DNA of 64,000 bases from Aldehydirespirator sp965116865 (GTDB lineage Bacteria > Actinomycetota > Acidimicrobiia > Acidimicrobiales > Aldehydirespiratoraceae), in NCBI GenBank assembly GCA_965116865.1, contig OZ220727.1, positions 1,922,001 through 1,986,000 on the forward strand, read 5' to 3'. Below are positions 37,039 through 45,010 of this stretch, piece after piece. Every line of letters starts with the position of its first letter. Position 1 is the stretch's first letter. A model generated the notes under the pieces. That model ran no database searches and was not told the origin of the DNA. It saw only the letters and a program-made list of their open reading frames with translations. The translations under genes were made by a program, and so were the position numbers.

Positions 37039-38307
37039 ATGTACTACCCGCGTATCGTGGATGACGAACTCGACCAGCTGGGCGCAGAGCTGCCGGCCAT
37101 CGCTGTAGAAGGGCCGAGAGCGGTCGGCAAGACCGAGACCGCCTTGCGGCGAGCGGCCACCGTCTACCGTCTCGACGACGGCGACCAGCTAGCCATCGCT
37201 GCCGCAGACCCGGCCCGGCTCGCACGCGGCGAGCCGCCGATCCTCATAGACGAATGGCAGCGCCTCCCGGAGTCGTGGGACATCGTGCGCCGAGCCGTCG
37301 ACGCCGACCCGCGCACACCCCGGTTCCTGCTGACCGGATCCGCCGCCCCGCAGCTGCCGCCGACCCACACCGGCGCCGGGCGCATCGTCTCTGTGCGCAT
37401 GCGTCCGTTGGCGCTCGCCGAGCGGGGCCTCGGCACGCCCACAGTGAGCCTCACGCAGCTTCTGGACGGCACCAGGCGACCAGTGGAAGGAGCGTCCTCT
37501 CTGGGGCTCGACGACTATGCAGAACAGATCACCGGTTCGGGGTTCCCGGCTGTGCGCGGCCGCTCCCAGCGGGCGACACGCGCCTACCTCGACGGCTACA
37601 TCGACCGCATCGCCGACCGCGACATCTCAGAGCAGGGCCGCACTTTCCGCAGCCGGGCGGCGCTTATGCGCTGGATGGCCGCATACGCCGCGGCCGCATC
37701 GTCATCTGCTGCGTTCGAGAAGATCCGCGACGCGGCGACCCCCGGCGAGTCCGACAAGCCCACCAAAGTCACCGCCCTCGCCTATCGATCCGCGCTGGAA
37801 GCGCTGTGGGTGATCGACGACGTAGCGGCATGGCTGCCGACCCGCAACCGGCTGCGGCGCATCGCGTCAGCGCCCCAACATCATCTCTGCGACCCTGCCA
37901 TAGCGGCGCGGCTGCTGTCGGTGACCGCCGAGGCGCTGCTCGACGGCAGCGACGGCACGCCCGCGGTCTCCCGCGACGACTCCCTGCTCGGCGTGCTGTT
38001 CCAGTCCCTCGTCACGCTGTCGGTGCGCGTCTACGCGCAGGCTGCCGAGGCCAGGGTGTTCCATCTGCGGACCCACGGCGGCGAACACGAAGTCGATCTC
38101 ATCGTGCAAGGCCCAAACGGGCGGATCGTGGCCCTGGAGGTCAAACTCGCCGCCACAGTCAACAGCAGCGACATCAGACACCTCAAATGGCTCGCCGACA
38201 GCATCGGACCAGAACTCGCCGACGCCGCCGTGGTGACCACAGGAACCGAGGCATACCGCCGCCGCGACAACATCGCAGTGATCCCGGCCGCGCTTCTCGG
38301 CCCCTGA
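37039..38307 (+). CDS. AAA ATPase with DUF4143 domain
   Basis: The 422-residue product has an N-terminal AAA_14-type ATPase: Walker A VEGPRAVGKTETALRR (about 22-37), Walker B PPILIDEWQRLP (about 76-87) and sensor-like FLLTGSAAPQ. The C-terminal half matches DUF4143 (about 180-400), ending with a nuclease-like HEVDLIVQGPNGRIVALEVKL, in which Glu/Asp-x-n-Glu-x-Lys is kept. Proteins of this class are common, often single genes on islands, and their role is unresolved. ATG 37039 follows GGGAAAGGGCTGGG. The gene stands alone between IS remnants, with three iterons upstream. Confidence 0.85.
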   Translation: MYYPRIVDDELDQLGAELPAIAVEGPRAVGKTETALRRAATVYRLDDGDQLAIAAADPARLARGEPPILIDEWQRLPESWDIVRRAVDADPRTPRFLLTGSAAPQLPPTHTGAGRIVSVRMRPLALAERGLGTPTVSLTQLLDGTRRPVEGASSLGLDDYAEQITGSGFPAVRGRSQRATRAYLDGYIDRIADRDISEQGRTFRSRAALMRWMAAYAAAASSSAAFEKIRDAATPGESDKPTKVTALAYRSALEALWVIDDVAAWLPTRNRLRRIASAPQHHLCDPAIAARLLSVTAEALLDGSDGTPAVSRDDSLLGVLFQSLVTLSVRVYAQAAEARVFHLRTHGGEHEVDLIVQGPNGRIVALEVKLAATVNSSDIRHLKWLADSIGPELADAAVVTTGTEAYRRRDNIAVIPAALLGP

Positions 38308-38583
38308 CCCCCGACCTGCCGGCACAGCGGTAGAACGTTCCGGTAGCGACCATCACGCGTTCAGAGATGCGCTCTCACACGTTCTGAACCCTTAGCGGCT
38401 CAACCCTCCGGCCTCGGGGTTTGGTATTTCGCGCCAGCCTCTACTCGGACGGGACGGCGCGAAATGTGGCACGAAATCGGCCGGGTCGGTTGTGGATGCC
38501 GATCAGGCTATCCGCGGCGGGTCACGGGAGGGTTGAAGCGCGCGGCTAGCGCGCCCGGTGACGCATGAGGGTCCCGCTCACCG
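38308..38583. other. No gene seen
   Basis: There is no supported gene. GTTCTGAACCC and CGTTCAGA-type inverted sequences near 38361-38392 could form a weak hairpin after the ATPase gene. The segment ends at an IS30 fragment. Confidence 0.3.
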
Positions 38584-38785
38584 TGGCAGCGCGGAACCAA
38601 CGAGCAGACCAATGGGCTGCTGCGCAGCCGGCTGCCCAAGAGCACCGACCTCAACATCGGCCAAGTCCGCCTCACCGTCATCGAGGACAACCTCAACACC
38701 ATGCCCTGCAAGCTCCACGACCGGGACTCAGCCCACAGCGTCTATACTGCCCTCTGTCGCAACCACCGACAGAGGTTGCCCTGTC
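38584..38785 (+). pseudogene. IS30-like transposase 3' fragment
   Basis: The frame reads RGTNEQTNGLLRSRLPKS, DLNIGQVRLTVIEDNLN and HDRDSAHSVYTALCRNHR. It is homologous to the 3' end of the IS30 relic at about 33945-34133 in the same orientation. The two fragments bracket the RCC1 protein, an IS256 fragment and the ATPase gene (4.4 kb), suggesting recombination or insertion between IS30 ends. Confidence 0.75.
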
Positions 38786-38865
38786 TCTCAGCGTGGTGGT
38801 ACTGATCGTTACAGTCTTGCCCCTGGTGTTATGAAAGCCTCGGAAGAGCGGTCCGAAGCACCAGC

Positions 38866-39285
38866 TTAGGCCAGCGGGTACCATATTGGATTCTGAAGAG
38901 CGGCACGCTTCAGCTTCTTGGCAGCCTTATCTTTCGCCTTTCGTCCGAGACCTCGCATATCGATGTAGGCGTGAGATGCGTGTCTGTTCGGGCACGCAGA
39001 GTCGTCAATTGCACGTAAGTCAGCGTCTTTGACATCGCCCACACTCACAGCACAGCTTCCGATGGTCTTTAGCCCAAACTCCTCTGTGTGAATCCTGTGC
39101 GCCTCATCTGGAGTCACGACAGACTCTCGGTAGGTAGAAACCATCTCATTGCCAACCTTGAAGACGGCCATCGTGATTTCGCTTTAACGGATGTGGTCCG
39201 GGTGAATCTGACGGCGCAATACTTCGTCTAGGCTTACAATTTCAGCTTCACATGTAGCTAGTGGTGGTGCATTTGAAGAAGTCAC
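38866..39285 (-). CDS. Unknown protein split by one in-frame TAA
   Basis: GTG 39285 overlaps the stop of the upstream gene by four bases (GTGA). It encodes MTSSNAPPLATCEAEI...DEVLRRQIHPDHIR, then TAA (39184-39186). In the same frame it continues with SEITMAVFKVGNEMVS, RESVVTPDEAHRIHTEEFGL, SCAVSVGDV and SHAYIDMRGLGRKAKDKAAK to 38866. Without the TAA it would be one 139-residue protein, resembling small bacterial proteins of unknown role with LLRRQVHP near the start and a His-x-x-(Ile/Val)-Asp later. A separate 101-residue protein could start at ATG 39171. The region is clearly lower in GC than the rest, suggesting transfer. Confidence 0.65.
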
Positions 39286-40463
39286 ACTCTGTCCACACTG
39301 TCGAACGAATCAATCCACTCTCGCAAGAAATCACCGGTGACGATGACATTTTCATCATATTGGTGCTCATCGGTGGTCAAGTCCCAAGAAGCGACTGTTG
39401 CCATTTCGCTGGATGTATGGAACGTGACGGAGGCTTCTACGGACTTTAAAGACCATTCCAGTGACACACCTCCGTCTGCGAGCGGAAAAGCATGTGGGAA
39501 TGGCAAGCCATGGAATAGGAGCGGAGCAGCGAGTACGCGTGCTCCCATAACCGCCGCATCGCTGGGCGCTAGCGACTCCTTGTCATACCAGTCATCAGTG
39601 AGCGACGAGATGGATTCCAACTCATGAATGAACTCCTCCACTCTTCGTGAGCCCACTTCATCGACTATTCTCAACTCCTCAATCTGAGACGATGCTGTAT
39701 CGAATGAGAAATCCACATAGCGGAACGTCCCGCGCGCCACAACTACGGGGCCTTCATCTCTCGACGGCGTGATTGCAGACTTGATCGTGTCTAGTGGTAC
39801 CTCAGCTGCGTAGTTGATCTCCGCGTTGACGGGTCTGGCATCTGTTGTCAAAACCATCGTGATGCGCGATAGGTCAGCTTCTACTCTAGTGATTCGCCCT
39901 GCAACTAGATCACGCATATCCTGTTCATATGTGCGACTCGACTCCAGTTGATCCCGAACGGCTCGATCAAAATAATACTCGTTTCCCGAAGTGTCCATGA
40001 CATCAATACGTTCATTGTCTTTGAGTTCACGGCCCATACGGACGAGTGTCTCTCCAACAGTTCGGGGCATAGCAAGCAGCAGTGCGCTGTGGCCATTCTC
40101 ACGGACCTCTTCCAGAATGCTGCGATACGTGTCGATGCTGTTCTCCAAGTATCCGGGTGGAGGCTCAGATAGCTGTGGAGCTGTAGGGTCAGACTCTATT
40201 GGTCTGACCCTTAGATCGAGACTACCTCTGAGCACATCGTCTATTCCTATCCTGAGGCGCTCCGTAAAGTGGTTGGGCAACTGCGAGGCGCTCGGATTAT
40301 CTTCCCGATAGAGATGGCTCGCTATGGCAATGATCGAGCGTTCGAATGCTAGGAACTCCTGGCCCGCAGCCGCGAACGCCTCAGCAGAGATTTGCTGAGC
40401 GTCGAACCGACCTCCGCTAAAGCGAAGGCTAGGTTCGCGTGGGCCTATGTCCGAGAGCGACAC
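39282..40463 (-). CDS. Unknown protein, 393 residues
   Basis: I do not recognise a named family. The start is GTG 40463. The N-terminal half is mixed helical and acidic. The C-terminal part (about 285-370) has a pattern seen in many bacterial proteins of unknown function: HELESISSLTDDWYDKESLAP, AARVLA-type helix, PFPHAFPLADGGVSLEWSL. There are no signal peptide or membrane segments. It overlaps the following gene by GTGA, so the two are probably translated together as a unit. Low GC and IS sequences on both sides suggest acquisition. Confidence 0.7.
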   Translation of the reverse strand: MSLSDIGPREPSLRFSGGRFDAQQISAEAFAAAGQEFLAFERSIIAIASHLYREDNPSASQLPNHFTERLRIGIDDVLRGSLDLRVRPIESDPTAPQLSEPPPGYLENSIDTYRSILEEVRENGHSALLLAMPRTVGETLVRMGRELKDNERIDVMDTSGNEYYFDRAVRDQLESSRTYEQDMRDLVAGRITRVEADLSRITMVLTTDARPVNAEINYAAEVPLDTIKSAITPSRDEGPVVVARGTFRYVDFSFDTASSQIEELRIVDEVGSRRVEEFIHELESISSLTDDWYDKESLAPSDAAVMGARVLAAPLLFHGLPFPHAFPLADGGVSLEWSLKSVEASVTFHTSSEMATVASWDLTTDEHQYDENVIVTGDFLREWIDSFDSVDRV

Positions 40464-40547
40464 AGAGCAGAAGCTACCTGTGGAAGAGGAGAGTTGCGCC
40501 TTCTGGCGTTGACCCCGCTCAACTCTTCGATCTCCTCCGATCCCCTG

Positions 40548-40598
40548 TCACCCCCACCCATCGCAGCAGGGACAACGTCTGTGGTCGTCACGCCTAGG
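40548..40598. repeat. Dispersed sequence shared with 63256-63305
   Basis: GTCACCCCCACCC(A/G)TC(G/A)CAGCAGGGACAAC is followed by GTCTGTGGT and CTAGGAG in both places, with about five differences over 51 bp. At 63.3 kb it is joined to an IS256-like end, so it is probably part of an IS terminus. Here it abuts the 3' end of the ABC ATPase gene. Confidence 0.65.
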
Positions 40599-41721
40599 AG
40601 GAGTGGGGGAAGGCTACGGTGCGTTCGCCGCTGTGGCTGATGGCGACACTCGACCCGATCCTGAACCGGGGAGATCCGGTGGCCCGGCAGCGCAGCACCT
40701 CGCCGCCGGCCTCGCGGACGTAGTACAGGGTGTCGTGGCCGAAGAACTCGATGTGGTCGACGGTGCCCGAGCCGCCCTCGGCGAGGGTCAGCTCCTCAGG
40801 CCGCAACAACACGTCCACCTCTCCATGGGCCGGCGACTGGAGCTTCATGGGCCCCATCGCTGTGTAGGCGATGTCGCCCTCGGCGCGGCCGGCGACAGTG
40901 TCAGCCTCGCCCACGAAGCCGGCCAGCCAACGGTCGGCGGGCTGCTCGTAGAGCACCTCGGGCGAAGCCTGCTGGATGACGGCGCCGTCACGCATCACAG
41001 CCACCTCGTCGCCTAGCACGAAGGCCTCGTCCTGGTCGTGGGTCACGAACACGCAGGTGACCTCGAGCTCCCGCAGCAGGGCGGCTACCTCGGCCCGGAC
41101 CTCCACCCTGAGAGCAGTGTCGAGGCTCGCGAAGGGCTCGTCTAGCAGCAGCACCGACGGCCGGGGCGCCAGCGCCCGGGCCAGCGCCACCCGCTGCTGC
41201 TGCCCTCCCGACAGCGAGCCGGGCAACCGGGCAGCAAGTTCGGGGATGCCTACCAGGTCGAGAAGATCGCCCACCCGCCGGGAGGCCGGCCGGGGCAGGA
41301 TCCGGCTGCGGGGCCGCTCCGAGCGGGGCAGGCCGAAGGCCACGTTGGCGGCCACGGTGAGATGCGGGAACAGCGACCAGTCCTGGAACACCATGCCGAT
41401 GCCGCGCTTGTCTGCGGCCATGTGCGCACCGGGGCCCGACACGAGCGCGCCGCCAAGCACGACCCGGCCCGAGTCCGGGCGCTGCAAGCCCGCCAACACC
41501 CTCAACAGCGTCGTCTTGCCGCATCCGCTCGGACCTAGGAGCGCCAGCGTCCGGCCCGGCTCGACGGAGATCGAGGTGCTCCGCAGAACCGGCGACCCGC
41601 CGAGAGCCACGCTCACCTCGTCCACCAGGATCCCCCGGCCGCGCCGGGCCGCCGCGCCCGCCGGCCGCGCCAGAGAGGAGGATGCGGCCAAAGCGCCCGG
41701 CGCCGCAGCGCTATCAAGCAT
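40594..41721 (-). CDS. ABC transporter ATP-binding protein (Fe3+/polyamine/thiamine type)
   Basis: The 375-residue cytoplasmic ATPase has Walker A LLGPSGCGKTTLLRVLAG, the Q-loop FQDWSLFPHLTV, signature LSGGQQQRVALARALAP, Walker B VLLLDEPFASLD, the switch His in VFVTHDQDEAF, and a C-terminal TOBE-like domain (LLRPEELTLAEGG). It resembles FbpC/PotA-type ATPases. No permease or binding protein lies beside it in this window; the 3' side is IS-derived, so partner genes may have been lost or lie elsewhere. ATG 41721 is preceded by TAGAGT, placed seven bases upstream as expected for a leaderless message. The first about 30 residues are Ala-rich and not conserved. Confidence 0.88.
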   Translation of the reverse strand: MLDSAAAPGALAASSSLARPAGAAARRGRGILVDEVSVALGGSPVLRSTSISVEPGRTLALLGPSGCGKTTLLRVLAGLQRPDSGRVVLGGALVSGPGAHMAADKRGIGMVFQDWSLFPHLTVAANVAFGLPRSERPRSRILPRPASRRVGDLLDLVGIPELAARLPGSLSGGQQQRVALARALAPRPSVLLLDEPFASLDTALRVEVRAEVAALLRELEVTCVFVTHDQDEAFVLGDEVAVMRDGAVIQQASPEVLYEQPADRWLAGFVGEADTVAGRAEGDIAYTAMGPMKLQSPAHGEVDVLLRPEELTLAEGGSGTVDHIEFFGHDTLYYVREAGGEVLRCRATGSPRFRIGSSVAISHSGERTVAFPHSS

Positions 41722-41728
41722 GCTTTAT

Positions 41729-41734
41729 ACTCTA
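41729..41734 (-). promoter_or_regulatory. Possible -10 box of a leaderless ABC ATPase message
   Basis: On the minus strand TAGAGT is followed by ATAAAGC and then the ATG at 41721. The seven-base spacing fits transcription starting at the A of the start codon. No clear -35 is visible; the five 13-bp repeats (41758-41822) lie upstream. Confidence 0.4.
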
Positions 41735-41757
41735 ACGCTGGCAGTCCTCACTGCCTC

Positions 41758-41822
41758 GGTCCCAGACGTCGGTCCCAGACGTCGGTCCCAGACGTCGGTC
41801 CCAGACGTCGGTCCCAGACGTC
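41758..41822. repeat. 13-bp tandem array, 5 units
   Basis: Five perfect units of GGTCCCAGACGTC begin at 41758, 41771, 41784, 41797 and 41810. TCCTCACTGC flanks the array on both sides. Each unit holds a GACGTC palindrome. It is 36 bp upstream of the ABC ATPase start and could be an operator array or simple slippage. Confidence 0.95.
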
Positions 41823-41904
41823 CTCACTGCAACAGCTCCGGCCCGCCTCGCCGCGAGACGCCTCAAGATCTCTAAAAGTGAGCGCGGATAGGAGTGGGTC
41901 CGTC

Positions 41905-42020
41905 GTGTCGCTGCGGTGTCATTCCCGCTCTTGTTCGCTGCGACCTGAGGGCCGCTCGGGCCGCGGCCTCGCCTGTACGGGCCGCGTCGCTCCCGCCTAT
42001 TCGCTCGGCCTCTGAGCCGC
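41905..42020 (+). repeat. Dispersed intergenic repeat, copy A
   Basis: The sequence starts GTGTCGCTGCGGTGTCATTC and continues through CGCTCTTGTTCGCTGCGACC, CCGCTCGGGCC and CGCTCCCGCCTATTCGCTCG to CTCTGAG. It matches 59185-59360 and 59460-59575 closely, and 7258-7310 and 17475-17560 in part. All copies lie between genes. It has inverted complementary parts (GGCCGC and GCGGCC type) and may be a REP-like element. Confidence 0.75.
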
Positions 42021-42062
42021 TCCAGGCGGCACATCTGCTCACAGAACACAGCGGGGCGGCCT

Positions 42063-44723
42063 TCATGCGGCGGTGCACGGCTCGGCCAGCACCTCGGGCA
42101 GCGGCTCGGCATGCACCACCGTCACTCTCTGGGTGGCCCGGGTGAGGGCCACATACAGCGAGCGAACACCCTGCCGCTCCTCTGCCACTATGCGTGCCGG
42201 CTCCACCACCACAGCGGCATCGACCTCGAGGCCCTTCACCAGCCGCACCGGCACCAGCGTCACCTGCTGCTCGAGGCCGGTCCGGCCGGGCCCGCCGAAC
42301 ACCACCGAACGGCTCTCGAGGTCGGCCCGGAGCGTCCCATGCAGCGAGTCGGGCACGATCACTGCCACGTTGCCCTCGCCCACCTCGCTCCGCTCCCGGA
42401 CGACGACCTCGGCCAGTGTCTCGCCCAGCGCGGCAAGGTCGTGGCTGCTCGGCTCCCGGGATGCGGTACTCGACCGGGTCTCGCCCAGCGCGGCAAGATC
42501 GTGGCTGCTCGGCTCCCGGGATGCGGTACTCGACCGGGTCTCGCCCAGCGCGGCAAGGTCGTGGCTGCTCGGCTCCCGGGATGCGGTACTCGACCGGGTC
42601 TCGCCCAGCGCGGCAAGATCGTGGCTGCTCGGCTCCCGGGATGCGGTACTCGACCGGGTCTCGCCCAGCGCGGCAAGATCGTGGCTGCTCGGCTCCCGGG
42701 ATGCGGTACTCGACCGGGTCTCGCCCAGCGCGGCAAGATCGTGGCTGCTCGGCTCCCGGGATGCGGTACTCGACCGGGTCTCGCCCAGCGCGGCAAGATC
42801 GTGGCTGCTCGGCTCCCGGGATGCGGTACTCGACCGGGTCTCGCCCAGCGCGGCAAGGTCGTGGCCGTCGGCGCCGGCGCCGCCTCTCGCGGCGGCCGCG
42901 GCCGCGCCGCACGCCACCAGGCGGGGCTCGTCGCCGAGCGTCCGAACCGTCTCGGGCGGCAGTGCCCCGGGAGCGGCGTGGGGAAGCACCCGGTTCGCCA
43001 ACGCCATAGCAGGCGCCGGAATCCGATAGCCGAGCGTCAGTTCCGCCCGGCGGGCCGGGCGCCGGTCGGGCAGGCCCTCCAGTACCGATTCCCAGCCGTC
43101 GTGGGCCCATGACCCGGTGGCCTGCGCGATGTCTCCCACCACCGTCATCGAGCCGTTGAGGCTGCGGCGGGCGATCATGCGGAGCTCCATCGGCGACAGG
43201 TCCTGAGCCTCGTCCACCACTATGTGGCCGTAGGTCAGGACGGCGTCCTCCTCACGATGCCCGGGCCGGTACCCCAGCAGCGCCCGGGCCTCGTCGAGCA
43301 CCGGCACGTCCTGGAACGACCATGACACCTCGGAGGCGTGCGCGGCCCGGGACCGGTGCAGCAGATCGATCTCCTCATCGCTGAGCCGGCCACCGGCAGC
43401 GGAGCGCAGCAGCGCCTTCGATCCGTAGAGGTCGTTCACCAGATGCGCCGGTGTGAGCACAGGCCACATCCACTCCAGGGCCTCGCGCACCTCGACCGTG
43501 TCGAAGAGGCTCCCGCGGACCTCGACCGGGTCGACGGCGCGTCGGGCGCTGCCGGCCAGGGCCGCGAAGAACGCATCCTCCACCAGCCTGCGCCCAGCGT
43601 TGTGCTTGCGGACCCTCCGGGATGCCTCGGCCACGATTTCCGCCGACTGCCCCACGGTGAGATGCAGCCGCTGAAGCTCGTAGCCGACGCTCAGGTCGAC
43701 CCGCAGCGGGCGACGGCGGTCGCGCGCCGCCCGGCGCAGCACCCCGGCCATGCGAGGGTCGCCCTTGACCCGGCCGACGGCCTCGCTGTCGAGGCCCGCG
43801 ACGCGAACTGCCGGGCTCAGCAGATCGGCCAGCAGGGCCTGCTCCACGCCAGCCTCGCCCAGCGAGGGCAGCACCTGCTCGATGTAGGCCAAGAAGAGGC
43901 GGTTCGGCCCGACCACGAGCACCCCCTGACTCTCCAGCGGGAAGCGGTGCGTGTACAGCAGGTAGGCGGCGCGGTGCAGCGCCACGACGGTCTTGCCGGT
44001 GCCGGGACCTCCCTGCACCACCAGCACGCCCGGCATGTCCGAACGGATCACCCTGTCCTGCTCGCTCTGGATGGTGGACACAATGTCGTTGAGACGCCCG
44101 GTGCGGGCCGCCTCCAGCGAGGCGATCAGCGTGTCGGAGGCCGGATGCCGGTCGGATCGGCCGCCACCGGACGGCCCGGCGGCGCCGTCGAAGTCCCGAT
44201 CGGCGAGATCGAGCCCGATGGCGGCCTTCTCGCCGAACAACTCGTCCTCGATTCCCAGCAGGGTGCTGCCCCGGGACGCGAAATGCCGCCGGCGTTCCAA
44301 GCCGAGGGGCAGCAGGCCGGTGGCTCGATAGAAGGGCTCGGCCACCGGTGCGCGCCAGTCCACCAGGATCGGGTCGTGGTCGGCGTCCCACAGGCCCACC
44401 CGCCCGATGTAGAACCGCTCGCCGGTGCCGGCCGGGTCGATGCGGCCGAACACCAGCGACCGGTCCCCTATGTCGAGCCTGGTCAGCCGGGCGAGAGTCG
44501 CTTCCAGCATGGCCTCCCGCTCGAACCTGGCCTGCGAGGTGCCTCCCCGGCCGGTGCGGAACACCGATGTGGCCATGGCGGCTCGCTCGCGTGCGGCGTC
44601 GAGGCATGCGTGGGCCAAGTCGAAGTAGGCCTGCTCGGCTGCTAGGTCGGGATGGCGAGAGGTCAAGGCTGAACCCGCGAGCGGAGTCTGACTGCCGGGT
44701 TCGTCCAAGAGACGGCGGTCCAC
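42063..44723 (-). CDS. helD: HelD-type UvrD-like motor protein with 20-residue repeat insert
   Basis: HelD proteins are UvrD-like ATPases that bind and recycle stalled RNA polymerase; some give rifamycin tolerance. The 886-residue product has the HelD N-terminus (HPDLAAEQAYFDLAHACLDA), Walker A VVQGGPGTGKTVVALHR, motif II GHIVVDEAQDLSP, motif III SMTVVGDIAQATG and late motifs (VRLVKGLEVDAAVV, SLYVALTRATQRV). Between about residues 628 and 768 lie seven copies of a 20-residue unit, DLAALGETRSSTASREPSSH, in frame. Without them the protein would have a normal length near 746. The insert lies in the second helicase domain between RLVACG and LAEVV. The start is GTG 44723. Confidence 0.85.
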   Translation of the reverse strand: MDRRLLDEPGSQTPLAGSALTSRHPDLAAEQAYFDLAHACLDAARERAAMATSVFRTGRGGTSQARFEREAMLEATLARLTRLDIGDRSLVFGRIDPAGTGERFYIGRVGLWDADHDPILVDWRAPVAEPFYRATGLLPLGLERRRHFASRGSTLLGIEDELFGEKAAIGLDLADRDFDGAAGPSGGGRSDRHPASDTLIASLEAARTGRLNDIVSTIQSEQDRVIRSDMPGVLVVQGGPGTGKTVVALHRAAYLLYTHRFPLESQGVLVVGPNRLFLAYIEQVLPSLGEAGVEQALLADLLSPAVRVAGLDSEAVGRVKGDPRMAGVLRRAARDRRRPLRVDLSVGYELQRLHLTVGQSAEIVAEASRRVRKHNAGRRLVEDAFFAALAGSARRAVDPVEVRGSLFDTVEVREALEWMWPVLTPAHLVNDLYGSKALLRSAAGGRLSDEEIDLLHRSRAAHASEVSWSFQDVPVLDEARALLGYRPGHREEDAVLTYGHIVVDEAQDLSPMELRMIARRSLNGSMTVVGDIAQATGSWAHDGWESVLEGLPDRRPARRAELTLGYRIPAPAMALANRVLPHAAPGALPPETVRTLGDEPRLVACGAAAAAARGGAGADGHDLAALGETRSSTASREPSSHDLAALGETRSSTASREPSSHDLAALGETRSSTASREPSSHDLAALGETRSSTASREPSSHDLAALGETRSSTASREPSSHDLAALGETRSSTASREPSSHDLAALGETRSSTASREPSSHDLAALGETLAEVVVRERSEVGEGNVAVIVPDSLHGTLRADLESRSVVFGGPGRTGLEQQVTLVPVRLVKGLEVDAAVVVEPARIVAEERQGVRSLYVALTRATQRVTVVHAEPLPEVLAEPCTAA
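42421..42865. repeat. 60-bp in-frame tandem array in helD
   Basis: Seven units of exactly 60 bp (42421-42840) plus a partial eighth begin TCGCCCAGCGCGGCAAGGTC. Copies differ only by an A/G at one position. Length divisible by three keeps the frame. The partial last unit (HDLAALGE) shows that the unit came from the native sequence at the boundary. Confidence 0.97.
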
Positions 44724-44910
44724 TCCGAGACGGTGCCAGCATTCTGGTGAACGGCCGATCCTATCGCTGCCCGCGGCCGCGCGGCGGCCCGAGCCGCCGG
44801 AGGCGTGGCCTCGAAACCGAGCGGGAGCCGCTGCGACACGACGGACTCACCTCAGTCCGCGCGGCACGGCTGCACAGGCAGCCAAGAGCCGAGCCGAAGC
44901 CGCGACGACG

Positions 44911-45002
44911 GGGTCACTCCCGTCCGCGCGACTTTTATTGGATCCAACGGCGTGCCGCTGTGGCGCGGGACCGGGTCACTCCCGTCCGCGCGACCTTTAT
45001 CG
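44911..45002. repeat. 62-bp direct duplication upstream of the patatin gene
   Basis: GGGTCACTCCCGTCCGCGCG followed by AC(T/C)TTTAT occurs at 44911 and 44973, a 62-bp period. The second copy ends nine bases before the ATG at 45011. The region between helD and patatin (44724-45010) has no gene. Confidence 0.85.
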
Positions 45003-45010
45003 TGGGCGGC

